A stretch of 64,000 nt of DNA from Bergeyella zoohelcum ATCC 43767 (GTDB taxonomy: Bacteria; Bacteroidota; Bacteroidia; Flavobacteriales; Weeksellaceae): the NCBI RefSeq assembly GCF_000301075.1, contig NZ_JH932293.1:850345-914344 (forward strand). Direction: 5' to 3'. Below the pieces are notes generated by a model, which was not told the DNA's origin, searched no databases, and saw only the letters and a program-made list of their open reading frames with translations. A program made the translations under genes and the position numbers. Position 1 is the stretch's first letter. Every line of letters begins with the position of its first letter. This document shows positions 27,416 through 36,973 of this stretch, piece by piece.

Positions 27416-30400
27416 TTAGTTTCCTGTTACCCGAATGATGGCTTTCATGATTTGGTCTTCTTTTTCTTTAGCAAAAGTAGAATCATATGGGGTTACCACA
27501 TCGAACATATTGCTGTAGAAAGGTGTGATGAGCTGTACTTCATCAGAAGAGAGATGGGCTTTTTCTACTCCCATTTGCTCTAAGTCTTTCACAAAATCAT
27601 TAAATCTTTTATCAATCGGTTCTAAGGATTTTATGATATAGGCATACCCTTTATCTTTTTTGTCTATATTTTTATATGCATCAGATACGGCAGCTACTAC
27701 CATAGCATATTCGGCGGCTTTTGTACGGATTTCTCTTTTAGAAAATCTTCTTCTATTTTCAGGAAGATTCATATAGAAATTGTATTCTTTTAAAATATTT
27801 TTTAGCTGAGTTTCTGCCAATTTCAGTCCTTTTTGTTCTTGTCCAGCCATGATATATCCGTTAATAATGAAACTCATAGATCTTGGGTCATCATATTTAG
27901 CGGCAGGAATTTCCTTAGAGATTTCATCTAATATTTCTATAGCTTTAGCTTTTTGTCCCATTTTTACTAGAGATTCTGCTGCTCTTCCTACGATATTTCG
28001 GTATGAATAAATATTAGAAAGTGCAGACTCATCAAAATGTACATTTGTATCTCTAAATCCACCCCACTTGAATTTTTTAATCGTGGTATAGAGTTCATTG
28101 GCATCAGTTCTACCCATTTCGCCATCCTCGCGCATCTCTGTACGGATAGGCGTAAGGCGATAATTAAATCCATCAAACTGGAGATAATCATGCAGATAGA
28201 GAGTGTTTTCTTCGCTGTAAATACCACCATTGGAAAACTGTATAGCTCTGCTCCAGTCAAAGGTAGAAAGCATATCAAAGAGGATGAGGCTGTTTTTAAA
28301 CATGGTACTCGCCTGATAATGAATCACTATTTGGTCATCGGCTTTGTCCATATCTTCTGCCTTTAAGATGCCTGCCTTCACCGCATTGGCTTTATTTACA
28401 GGGATGACAAATCTAGAAACAGGAAGGAAATTGTATCTTTCGTATCGGTCTTCGCCAAAAAGCATTTTCAGCATTTCGTCTTTCTCTGGACTTTTGGTTT
28501 TCAGAAATTGAAGTGCTTGTTTTCCCGTCATTTGGTCATGCTCTATATACTTTTGAACAAAAGCAAATTTCTGTGGAGATTCTCCCTCAGCAATTTTATT
28601 ATCAATAAAGTTTTTCAATGATTTCGCATCGAAAACCACTATCTGATTATTGGTTCCCTCTCGGTAATCTTCGTATTTCAGGGTAGTAGGAATGGCGGCT
28701 GCATGGTATGTTTTTCTTAAATTTTGGGCAATATTCCATGGTGTAGATACCAATTCCCAGTTCACCACTTTTACATCACTTCTAAACTCTTCTGTTTCTT
28801 GAATGGCCCAAACAGGGTAGGTGTCATTATCTCCATACACAAAGAGAATAGCGTTTTTAGGGAGCCCTACCAGAGAAGAATACGCATAGTCATACGCTGC
28901 AGTTCTTCCGCTTCTATCGTGGGCATTATAATTTTGGAAGCCCATCATGAGAGGAATTCCTAAAAGTAAAGTTCCCGCTCCTAAAGAAAGGTTTTCTTTT
29001 TTTGTCTTTTTACTAATAAATTCCATAACTGCCAAAGCACCTAGCCCCATCCAGATTCCTACGATATAAAATGAGCCTACCATCGCATAGTCTCTATCTC
29101 TTGGTTCAAAAGGTTTTACACCAGTATAGAAAATGATACCTATGCTGGTAAGGACGAAAACGCTAAGTAAGGCATAATTTCGGCTGAAATCTCTATTAGA
29201 ATAAAAGAAGAAACCGATAATTCCTAAAATAAGGGGTAGGAAGTAGAACTTGGTGGTACTTGCATTGGTGTATTTTGCTGGAAGCTCATCTTGATTACCA
29301 AGGCGATAGTCATCTAAGAATGAAAAACCAGAAATCCAGTTACCTTTTGCATCGTCTTTGGCACTGTCCATATCATTTTGTTTCCCCACGAAATTCCACA
29401 TGAGATACCTGATGAAATAGTAGCCTACTTGGAAGTCAATAAAATAAGTCATATTCTGAACGAAAGATGGCTTATGTACTTTGACCAGATCATACGGCTT
29501 TACATCCAGATAGTCTTGCACTTTCATATTGCCTTCTTGGAATTTCTTTTGCAATTCCTGAAAAACTTGGTTCGCTTCTTCAGAGTCGTACACATCAGGA
29601 TTATCCGTATTGAGTGAAAATTCAGGAGCACCATACATGGAAATATAGTTGGCCATGACTTCCTTCTTTTCATTGAACATTCTTGGCATAAAGCTGATAT
29701 GGTCAGGATGATAGACATAGTTAAATCTTTCTCCTACGGCCAAATATTTACCAGATTTTTCATCTTTTTCATATACCGTTCCTGTGGTCTTGATTTTATA
29801 GCTACCATCATCATTTCTTAATATTCCATTGTAATCTAAGTGTGCAGTATAGTTCTGCCCGTACAAGGTAGGCCAATCTCCGTACTGTTCACGATTATAA
29901 TAATCTAGCATCCCGATGGCGTTATCAGGATTATTTAGGTTCATCGGTGGATTGGCATTCGCACGAATAGGAATGACAAGCCAACATGAAAATCCGATGA
30001 GCATATAGACCAATGATAAAACAGCCGTTTTGAGTAAATTATTTCTCTTTTTCTGAGCGAAACGAATGAGCCAAAAACAAAGCCCAAATAGTACGATGAA
30101 TGCAATAATAGTCCCTGAATGGAATGGTAACCCAATGCCATTTACAAAGAAAATTTCTGTCTTCCCGAATACTGTCATCACCAGTGGGAATATGATTTTA
30201 AACACGAATGCCAATACGAAAAGCGTGGCAATATTCGCAATAGCAAAAGATTTCCATGTAAATGAGTACTTTCTAGCGTAATAAATAAGACAAACTGCAG
30301 GAACTGCCAGCATACACATCATGTGAACGCCCACAGAAAGCCCCAAAAGAAAGAAAATAAGCACCAGCCACCTTTCATTTCCATTTTCATCTGCTACAAT

Positions 30401-30895
30401 GTCCCATTTGGTAATGAGCCAAAGCATAAGGGCAATGAAAAGCGATGCCATAGAATACACCTCTCCCTCTACAGCTGAATACCAAAAAGTATCTGTAAAA
30501 GCGAAGCCTAAAGCACCTATGATTCCTGCTAAAAATACAGGAAGTGGATTTTTATTTTCTTGATTTTTAAAGATGTATTGTGATGAAAGATTGGTTACTG
30601 TCCAAAATAGTAAAAGTACCGTTAAAGCACTGAAAAATGCAGACATGAGATTAATTACCAAACCATAATTTTCAGGATTTCCAAAGGCAAAAAGCCCCGC
30701 CACAGCACCTGCCAGCTGAAATAAAGCGGCACCAGGAGCATGGGTAACTTCTAATTTTACTGCCGAAGCAATGTATTCCCCTGTATCCCAAAAACTAAAT
30801 TTAGATTCTGCAGTAAGTCCATAAACGGTAAAAGCAATGAGGAAAATAGCCCATCCGATGATATTATTCCACTTTTTGTATTCTAAGTTTTTCAT
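27416..30895 (-). CDS. DUF2723 (glycosyltransferase family 117-type) membrane protein
   Basis: A very large 1159-aa integral membrane protein. N-terminal helices carry the PMT-like pattern FSFWDTGEYIASAVKLEVTH, where the D/E residues resemble the catalytic acidic pair of C-type glycosyltransferases, and FTDTFWYSAVEGEVYSMASL. About a dozen membrane segments fill residues 1-650, then a long soluble C-terminal half with repeat-like helices. Bacteroidota homologues are thought to glycosylate exported proteins, but I cannot verify that here. It precedes kdsA on the same strand. Confidence 0.88.
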   Translation of the reverse strand: MKNLEYKKWNNIIGWAIFLIAFTVYGLTAESKFSFWDTGEYIASAVKLEVTHAPGAALFQLAGAVAGLFAFGNPENYGLVINLMSAFFSALTVLLLFWTVTNLSSQYIFKNQENKNPLPVFLAGIIGALGFAFTDTFWYSAVEGEVYSMASLFIALMLWLITKWDIVADENGNERWLVLIFFLLGLSVGVHMMCMLAVPAVCLIYYARKYSFTWKSFAIANIATLFVLAFVFKIIFPLVMTVFGKTEIFFVNGIGLPFHSGTIIAFIVLFGLCFWLIRFAQKKRNNLLKTAVLSLVYMLIGFSCWLVIPIRANANPPMNLNNPDNAIGMLDYYNREQYGDWPTLYGQNYTAHLDYNGILRNDDGSYKIKTTGTVYEKDEKSGKYLAVGERFNYVYHPDHISFMPRMFNEKKEVMANYISMYGAPEFSLNTDNPDVYDSEEANQVFQELQKKFQEGNMKVQDYLDVKPYDLVKVHKPSFVQNMTYFIDFQVGYYFIRYLMWNFVGKQNDMDSAKDDAKGNWISGFSFLDDYRLGNQDELPAKYTNASTTKFYFLPLILGIIGFFFYSNRDFSRNYALLSVFVLTSIGIIFYTGVKPFEPRDRDYAMVGSFYIVGIWMGLGALAVMEFISKKTKKENLSLGAGTLLLGIPLMMGFQNYNAHDRSGRTAAYDYAYSSLVGLPKNAILFVYGDNDTYPVWAIQETEEFRSDVKVVNWELVSTPWNIAQNLRKTYHAAAIPTTLKYEDYREGTNNQIVVFDAKSLKNFIDNKIAEGESPQKFAFVQKYIEHDQMTGKQALQFLKTKSPEKDEMLKMLFGEDRYERYNFLPVSRFVIPVNKANAVKAGILKAEDMDKADDQIVIHYQASTMFKNSLILFDMLSTFDWSRAIQFSNGGIYSEENTLYLHDYLQFDGFNYRLTPIRTEMREDGEMGRTDANELYTTIKKFKWGGFRDTNVHFDESALSNIYSYRNIVGRAAESLVKMGQKAKAIEILDEISKEIPAAKYDDPRSMSFIINGYIMAGQEQKGLKLAETQLKNILKEYNFYMNLPENRRRFSKREIRTKAAEYAMVVAAVSDAYKNIDKKDKGYAYIIKSLEPIDKRFNDFVKDLEQMGVEKAHLSSDEVQLITPFYSNMFDVVTPYDSTFAKEKEDQIMKAIIRVTGN

Positions 30896-30924
30896 ACCTG
30901 CGAAAATACGATTTTTTATTATAA

Positions 30925-30958
30925 ATGCTCAGTTTACAGGTTAGAGATTAGATTTTTT
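30925..30958. repeat. Short fragment of the dispersed repeat (minus orientation)
   Basis: GGTTAGAGATTAGATTTTTT, minus-strand equivalent of the AATCTCTAACYT module. Confidence 0.3.
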
Positions 30959-31059
30959 ACTAAGATATAGTGATGTGGTTTGATTATTGTTACAATAGAG
31001 ATTGTTTGCTTATACTACTTCCTTTCGGTAAGATATATTAACAAAAAAATAAAAACAAA

Positions 31060-31108
31060 ATCACATAGAAACATCTGATGAAGATATGTCTATGTGGTTT
31101 TAAATTTG
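31060..31108. repeat. Imperfect palindrome CACATAGA / TCTATGTGG
   Basis: AAATCACATAGAAACAT pairs imperfectly with ATATGTCTATGTGGTTT across a GATGAAG-type loop. It may be a terminator/REP-like element between two minus-strand units, or a decayed element. No T tract is convincing. The rest of the gap 30896-31188 shows no gene. Confidence 0.45.
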
Positions 31109-31188
31109 ATTTATGACAATCTTAATACTTTAAAAATAGATAACGATTTTCTCTAATAAATGACAGTTCTTGTTACAATTATTACCCC

Positions 31189-32469
31189 TTAATTCTTATA
31201 AAACTCTATGGTTTTATCTATTGCATCGGTACAAACAGGACAAAATCCATCGGGAACATTAGATTTCATTCTACAATCTTGTACAGGGCTATAAATGCCC
31301 TTTGCGGTATATCCTCCTCCCTCAAAAACCCCTACTTCATTTTTGTATTGATCTATTCTGGGCGTAGGAATGGGCACATTTTTTTTGATTTTCTTTTTCC
31401 ATTTTTGCTCAAAATTAACCAATGAGGTGATATTGGGTTCCCAAGGTTCTACAGAAAGATGATAATAATCAGAGCCGCCCATAGAAGCGTCATAGTATTC
31501 ATCTGCCAAACCTACCATACCATGTCCCAACTCATGTACGAAAACCTTATCAGAAAGTACATGCCGAGAAGAAACAATATTCATTACATTATAAAAACCA
31601 CCACCGCCATAGCGTTCGGTATTAACTAAGATATACACTTGGTCATAAGGAACATTGGCTGCTACATCGGCGATTTTAAAATTGGAAAAAGTAGTAAGAT
31701 ATCTCGGTTCACCGAAGGTGTAAAATTTGGAATCTAGCAAGGTATTTTTATAGGTATTTTCCCCTGGAATATCTGTCCCCGATTCTTGGGAAGGACTTTG
31801 TATAGCGTAAATATTAAAATCGTTCTTATATTTGGTGAAAGGCGGAATTGTAAAGAAATAATTAATCAGCCTTTGGGCATCCTCCATGAATTTAGGCATT
31901 TCTTCTAGCGTGTATCCTTCTGCAATGATGGCGATATCTACCTTATTTTTAGGGTTTCCATTATTCAAAATGGGATGGACAGGGTATTTTTTAGTTTGTT
32001 CCTTTACAATACTCATGTCCGAAGGATTTACCGCATGCTGCAAAATAGTTTCAAACAGCCCTTGGATATTTCTCTTTTGAATTTCAATGATGATTTCCCT
32101 CTTTGGAAATGGCATTTGAATAGAGTTCTCAAATGATTTTGTAATATGCTTTGCCTCATCTGTCGCTTGCCACTCTTGAAATATGGGACTAAAACCTTTG
32201 GAAAAAATAAGTTGTCTAGATGCTTTATCTTTTGCCAAGAAATGGTAGGTTCCATACGCAGGAAAAATCAATTGTCCCGAAGTGCCTCCTCCGAAATAAG
32301 GCTCTTTTTTCAGCTGATGAATCACTGCATTTTGGTGATTATGCATTCCGTAAAGCAAAAAATCTATCCTTAAACTTTCCTTCTCAAAAAAATCATCATA
32401 ACTGATTTTTTGGGCGGAAAAAAATACCGTGGATAGTAAATAAATAGTGAATATTAACAGTTTATTCAT
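31189..32469 (-). CDS. Secreted M64-family metallopeptidase (IgA-peptidase-like)
   Basis: A 426-aa secreted protease. ATG 32469 gives a clean signal peptide (MNKLLIFTIYLLSTVFFSAQ); the frame extends eight residues upstream. The zinc motif HELGHGMVGLADEY (residues 312-325) is the M64 HExGH-x6-DEY signature. Four cysteines near the C-terminus (DCRMKS, GFCPVCTD) may form disulfides. M64 includes IgA-cleaving enzymes, but homologues in environmental flavobacteria probably degrade other proteins. It starts 42 nt after the DPP-IV gene, so the two may be an exported peptide-degradation operon. Confidence 0.88.
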   Translation of the reverse strand: MNKLLIFTIYLLSTVFFSAQKISYDDFFEKESLRIDFLLYGMHNHQNAVIHQLKKEPYFGGGTSGQLIFPAYGTYHFLAKDKASRQLIFSKGFSPIFQEWQATDEAKHITKSFENSIQMPFPKREIIIEIQKRNIQGLFETILQHAVNPSDMSIVKEQTKKYPVHPILNNGNPKNKVDIAIIAEGYTLEEMPKFMEDAQRLINYFFTIPPFTKYKNDFNIYAIQSPSQESGTDIPGENTYKNTLLDSKFYTFGEPRYLTTFSNFKIADVAANVPYDQVYILVNTERYGGGGFYNVMNIVSSRHVLSDKVFVHELGHGMVGLADEYYDASMGGSDYYHLSVEPWEPNITSLVNFEQKWKKKIKKNVPIPTPRIDQYKNEVGVFEGGGYTAKGIYSPVQDCRMKSNVPDGFCPVCTDAIDKTIEFYKN

Positions 32470-32511
32470 GGTTTGACACAATAGAAACTTCAAATAAAAT
32501 ATAAAAATCGG

Positions 32512-34650
32512 TTATAAATTTTCTTTAATGTACTTAGTCATTTTATTGTACAGCTGAATGCGGGTATTTCCACCATAGATGCCGTGGTCTTTATCAGGAT
32601 AAGTCATAAATTCAAATTGTTTATTTTTCTGAATGAGTTCTTCTGCAAACTCCACTGCGTTCTGGTAGTGTACATTATCATCTGCCGTTCCATGAATCAT
32701 AAGAAAATTTCCTTTGAGCAATCCCGCATGAGTCGTTGGCGAATTCTCATCATAGCCTGATGGATTTTCCTGTGGCGTTCGCATAAATCTTTCGGTGTAT
32801 ATGGTGTCATAATAACGCCAATTGGTTACAGGAGCTACCGCAATGCCTAGTTTAAAGACATCTGCCCCTTTGGTCAGTGCCAAACTTGCCATATATCCTC
32901 CAAAGCTCCATCCGAAAATACCAATTCTGTCTTTGTCTATATAACTTTGTTTTCCAAGCCATTTTGCTGCGGTAATTTGGTCTTCTATTTCATATTTTCC
33001 TAAATTCATATAGGTGGCTTTTTTATATGCCGTTCCTTTATAACCTGTTCCTCTGCCATCTACACACACTACAATGTATCCTTGCTGCGTAAGATGATTG
33101 AACCAAAGCCCATTCCCACCATCCCAAGCATTTTTCACCTGCTGAGAGCCAGGTCCAGAGTACTGGAACATCAGTACGGGATATTTTTTATTTGGGTCAA
33201 AATTTTTTGGTTTTAGGATATAAGCATTCATCTCATCTCCCACCGCATTGGGTATGGTAAAAAATTCTTTATTCACCATCCCATCGGCTTTTAATTGGGT
33301 AAGTAATTCATCGTTATTTCTTAGCATTTGGACTTGTTTCCCATCGTTATTTTTTAGTACGAAAGTGTTGGGTTTTTTAGCCGAAGAATGTGTTTCTATA
33401 AAATAAGAAAAATTCTGAGAAAAATTTGCGGAATAAGTTCCTTCCGTTCCAGAAAGCAAAGTGGATTTTCCATTTTTCAAATTGACTTTCGCAATCACTC
33501 TATTGATGCTCCCCTGCTGCGTGGTTTGTAAGTAAATACTATTCCTTTTGGCGTCAAATCCATAGTAATCCGTTACTTGCCAGTTGCCTTTAGTAACTTG
33601 TTTTAGGAGTTTTCCGTCTTTGTTGTAGTGGTAAATATGCCTATTTCCATCTCTTTCACTTGCCCATAGGAATGAATTATCAGGTAAAAAAGCAATGGTA
33701 GCATCATCATTATCTATCCATTTACTATCTGTTTCTGTAAAAAGTTTTTTTACCGCACCGTTTTGGGTATTGATTTTCAATACATCGGATGCATTTTGAA
33801 TTCTTTCCGAAGTTACTAAAATCACCTCATCGTTCCCATTGGTCTGAAATACATTGGGGATATAGTAATTCTTAAACTGAGAAAGGTCTATTTTCTGTAA
33901 ATTACCACTTGCCAACTGATAGAGATGTGCAGAAACTACAGAGTTTTTTTCTCCTGCCTTAGGGTACTTAAATCGCATTTCTGTAGGATATAGATTTTTC
34001 CCATAAATAGGAATGCGTACTTCTGGAACTTCAGATTCATCAAAACGAACAAAAACCAATGCGTCAGAATTCTTATTCCAATCAAACATTCGGGCATGCC
34101 CAAACTCCTCTTCGTACACCCAATCTGCAAGTCCATTAATGATTTTATTTTTCTCGCCATCGTTGGTAATTTGTACCACTTTATGGTTTTCTAAATCCTG
34201 ATAGTACAAATTGTTTCCTGCTACAAAAGCCACTTTTTTACCATCGGGAGAGAATTTAGGTTCTTGAACGAAATGAGCTCCATACAGCTGCGTAGTTTTT
34301 CCTGTAACCAAATCTAATATTTCAAATTTGCCGAGGTAAGAATGTCTATACACCTTCTCACTTTTCTTTCTCAAAAGGACTTTAGACTCATCATCAGAAA
34401 AGGTATAACCTTCAAATGAACCTTTAACGATAACTCCTATCTTAGTAGAATTCTTATAGGCATACTTTGCTATACCTTCTTTTTCTAAAACCGTGTAATG
34501 TTCCCCATCCCTTAATGAGGATATCCCTGCTATTCCTTTGGCTTTATATGCACCTGTGTAGATTTTTTCTACAGTAATTTCCTGACCATAGGCGGAAAAA
34601 CCTAAAACAAACATCCATGCCACTACGGCAGATTTCCTTATCACTTTCAT
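32512..34650 (-). CDS. Dipeptidyl-peptidase IV (S9 family)
   Basis: A 712-aa periplasmic serine protease releasing Xaa-Pro dipeptides. ATG 34650 gives MKVIRKSAVVAWMFVLGFSA with cleavage after YGQ; four more residues upstream are possible. Order: beta-propeller with the double-Glu DPP4 motif ADWVYEEEFGH that binds the substrate amino terminus, then the alpha/beta hydrolase with nucleophile FGWSFGGY (Ser582), Asp in GTADDNVHY and His in DKDHGIYG. Length matches flavobacterial DPP IV (about 710 aa). It precedes the M64 peptidase on the same strand. Confidence 0.94.
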   Translation of the reverse strand: MKVIRKSAVVAWMFVLGFSAYGQEITVEKIYTGAYKAKGIAGISSLRDGEHYTVLEKEGIAKYAYKNSTKIGVIVKGSFEGYTFSDDESKVLLRKKSEKVYRHSYLGKFEILDLVTGKTTQLYGAHFVQEPKFSPDGKKVAFVAGNNLYYQDLENHKVVQITNDGEKNKIINGLADWVYEEEFGHARMFDWNKNSDALVFVRFDESEVPEVRIPIYGKNLYPTEMRFKYPKAGEKNSVVSAHLYQLASGNLQKIDLSQFKNYYIPNVFQTNGNDEVILVTSERIQNASDVLKINTQNGAVKKLFTETDSKWIDNDDATIAFLPDNSFLWASERDGNRHIYHYNKDGKLLKQVTKGNWQVTDYYGFDAKRNSIYLQTTQQGSINRVIAKVNLKNGKSTLLSGTEGTYSANFSQNFSYFIETHSSAKKPNTFVLKNNDGKQVQMLRNNDELLTQLKADGMVNKEFFTIPNAVGDEMNAYILKPKNFDPNKKYPVLMFQYSGPGSQQVKNAWDGGNGLWFNHLTQQGYIVVCVDGRGTGYKGTAYKKATYMNLGKYEIEDQITAAKWLGKQSYIDKDRIGIFGWSFGGYMASLALTKGADVFKLGIAVAPVTNWRYYDTIYTERFMRTPQENPSGYDENSPTTHAGLLKGNFLMIHGTADDNVHYQNAVEFAEELIQKNKQFEFMTYPDKDHGIYGGNTRIQLYNKMTKYIKENL

Positions 34651-34725
34651 TTTCAAATACAATTATGGGCTAAATATACTATTTTTAAGACGATGTCTAA
34701 ACTTTATGATAATAAAAATGCTACA

Positions 34726-34944
34726 AGCAGGGAAACTGTTGGCGTATGGTGATTAGCTTATAGCAATTAACCTTATAATGTTTTAGTTTTCTAACTTCCA
34801 ATTTCTAAAAATCTTTGTACACAATACAATCAGACAAGTAGCCATACGCCAAAAGTCTTTATACATTATACTTTGTACATCGTACAATTTCTAATCTCTA
34901 ACTTCTAATTTCTAAAAGTCTTTGCACATTGTACAATTTCGTGC
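34726..34944. repeat. Dispersed intergenic repeat, copy C (longest)
   Basis: About 220 bp that fills the DPP-IV/panC gap. Modules: GGCGTATGG with GATTAGC, TTAACCTTATAA with GTTTTAG, TTTCTAACTTCCAATTTCTAA, TTTGTACACAATACAAT, then a second run ending TTTGCACATTGTACAATTTC. An inverted CCATACGCC at 34842-34850 mirrors GGCGTATGG at 34741-34749. Same blocks occur near 51.3-51.5 kb. Confidence 0.7.
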
Positions 34945-34945
34945 A

Positions 34946-35794
34946 TCAAGCTATTTTCATATTATCAATCAGTCTAACGCCTTCTAAATGAGCTACCAAA
35001 AATGCTCTGTAAGATAAGTTTGGGAGAATCTCAGTAGCTGTGCGAAGCGTCTTATCATCAGCAATAACAAAATATTCTAATTCAAAATCAGGATGTTTAC
35101 TGAAAATCTCTTTTACTCTATTTTCTATTTCCGAAACACTCATTGTCTTGCTCCAATGGCGTATTTCATTTAATGTCTCATAAATCAGTACGGCATCTTT
35201 TTTCCCTTTTTCACTCAATCTGAGATTTCGGGAACTCATCGCCAATCCATTTTCCTCACGCATGGTAGGCACCGAATGAATAGCTATGGAAAGGCTTTTC
35301 AATTCTACTAATTTTCTAATTACCGCTACCTGCTGATAATCTTTCTCCCCAAAATAGGCATTATCAGGCTGCACTTGACTAAAAAGCACCTCCACTACCG
35401 TGGCTACGCCTTGGAAATGTCCAGGTCTAAATTTCCCCTCCATCAGTGTTTCTATTTCCCCTAATTCATAATGATTACTCTTGGTGCCATTAGGATACAA
35501 ATCCTTTTCTTTAGGCAAGTAAAGTGCATCTACCAAGCCCGACTGTGTTAGTTTTTCTATATCTTGAACGATGGTGTTCGGGTACTTTTCAAAGTCTTCT
35601 TGATTATTAAACTGCGTGGGATTTACGAAGATAGAAGAAATTACAATGTCATTTTCAGGTCTTGCAGCTTGGTAGAGAGAAATATGCCCTTCATGTAAAG
35701 CTCCCATGGTAGGTGCAAAACCAATGGTTTTATTCTGTTTTTTACAGTTTTCAATGTATTCTTTGAGCACTTCGTAGTTGTCTAATACCCTCAT
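34946..35794 (-). CDS. panC: Pantothenate synthetase
   Basis: ATP-dependent condensation of pantoate with beta-alanine, 282 aa. It has the HIGH-like nucleotide motif FAPTMGALHEGHISL (residues 26-40), QDIEKL and FGEKDYQQVAVIRKLV, and the KMSKS-like AMSSRNLRLS. ATG 35794 (MRVLDNYEVLKEYIEN) is the right start; the frame runs upstream to 35962 into hydrophobic noncoding sequence. No panB or panD nearby. Confidence 0.95.
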   Translation of the reverse strand: MRVLDNYEVLKEYIENCKKQNKTIGFAPTMGALHEGHISLYQAARPENDIVISSIFVNPTQFNNQEDFEKYPNTIVQDIEKLTQSGLVDALYLPKEKDLYPNGTKSNHYELGEIETLMEGKFRPGHFQGVATVVEVLFSQVQPDNAYFGEKDYQQVAVIRKLVELKSLSIAIHSVPTMREENGLAMSSRNLRLSEKGKKDAVLIYETLNEIRHWSKTMSVSEIENRVKEIFSKHPDFELEYFVIADDKTLRTATEILPNLSYRAFLVAHLEGVRLIDNMKIA

Positions 35795-36046
35795 TTTTGT
35801 ACTATTTTTCGCCAAAATTAGAATAAAACCACGGAATAGGAAAATCAAAAGCAAAATCCTATCAATAAAGTAAATTAAAAGCAGATGCTGGCTACCCCGA
35901 AGTACGAAAAAAGTGAGTAACCCAAAAGCAGGCGAGCTTTTTATTAAAAATTTTGTATTCAAAAATAAAAATAATACATTCGCAGAGATAAAAATGAATA
36001 AAAAGAATACTTTACTAAATACTCTTACTTTTTAATTTAAAAATCT

Positions 36047-36880
36047 ATGAAATCAAATTTCACTTTTATTATTATTTTATTCGGATTATTTCTGAATGCT
36101 CAAACCCCAAAAATATCAGGAAGTATATTTTTTCCACCACCAAAATATACCGCTGATACATTAGAAAAATCGGTACTCAATGTGTATTACGATACTTCTT
36201 TTGTAAAGAATACTAAAAATTCTAACAAGAAAACGAATACCATTATTGCTCTCAATATTGGTAAAAATTATACTCAATTTTTGGAAGTTAAGCAACAAAA
36301 AACGGATTCTCTGGATGCTTTATACAGTAAAAAAAATAAACAAATTACCGCCAAAGAATTTAATGAATTTTTTGCTGTAGCACCACAGTGGAAATATTTT
36401 GTCCTAAAAAATAGAATAAAAAACAATGTTTTACTTCAAGGAAGAATAAAACAAACCTTCCAGTATGAAGAAGAAATACCTACAATAGAATGGAAAACTA
36501 CCACTGAAAAGAAAGAAATATTAGGTTATCAATGTACAAAAGCTACTACGAAATTCAGAGGAAGAAACTATACCGCTTGGTACACTACGGACATACCGTT
36601 TAGTGAAGGTCCTTATCTTTTGGGCAATTTACCTGGACTTATTTTAGAATTGTACGATGATAAAAATCATTATTCGTTCACAGCAATAGCCGTTGATACT
36701 CAACCAAAGGATATTTACCTAAAAACCAATGATATTATTATAACATCAAGGGAGAAATTTCGCACTGCCGAAAAATCATATCATCAAAACCCTTCTTTTT
36801 CAACACCAGAAGCCTACAATAAAGATGGTTCTACAATACGATTAAAGGAAAGACCGTATAATCCCATAGAACTCAAATAA
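36047..36880 (+). CDS. GLPGLI-family exported protein
   Basis: A 277-aa secreted protein with a signal peptide (MKSNFTFIIILFGLFLNAQ). The family signature is visible as LLGNLPGLILELYDDKNHYS (GLPGLI-like) after TTDIPFSEGPY. The upstream part has the family's K-rich acceptor region (TEKKEILGYQCTKA). GLPGLI proteins are common in Bacteroidota; function unknown. A terminator follows. Confidence 0.86.
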   Translation: MKSNFTFIIILFGLFLNAQTPKISGSIFFPPPKYTADTLEKSVLNVYYDTSFVKNTKNSNKKTNTIIALNIGKNYTQFLEVKQQKTDSLDALYSKKNKQITAKEFNEFFAVAPQWKYFVLKNRIKNNVLLQGRIKQTFQYEEEIPTIEWKTTTEKKEILGYQCTKATTKFRGRNYTAWYTTDIPFSEGPYLLGNLPGLILELYDDKNHYSFTAIAVDTQPKDIYLKTNDIIITSREKFRTAEKSYHQNPSFSTPEAYNKDGSTIRLKERPYNPIELK

Positions 36881-36884
36881 TACC

Positions 36885-36911
36885 ATCCTCACAATATAGT
36901 GAGGATTTTTT
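36885..36911 (+). terminator. Terminator of the GLPGLI gene
   Basis: Stem ATCCTCAC (36885-36892) with GTGAGGAT (36899-36906), 6-nt loop, then T run. Confidence 0.85.
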
Positions 36912-36973
36912 CATCTCCTCAAAAAATTGTAAATTGCCGTCAAATTTTTTCTAAAATTAATTTATTCTATACA

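Noticed and set aside
35794..35962. N-terminal extension of panC
   Set aside because: Hydrophobic and unconserved; ATG 35794 fits the PanC family start.
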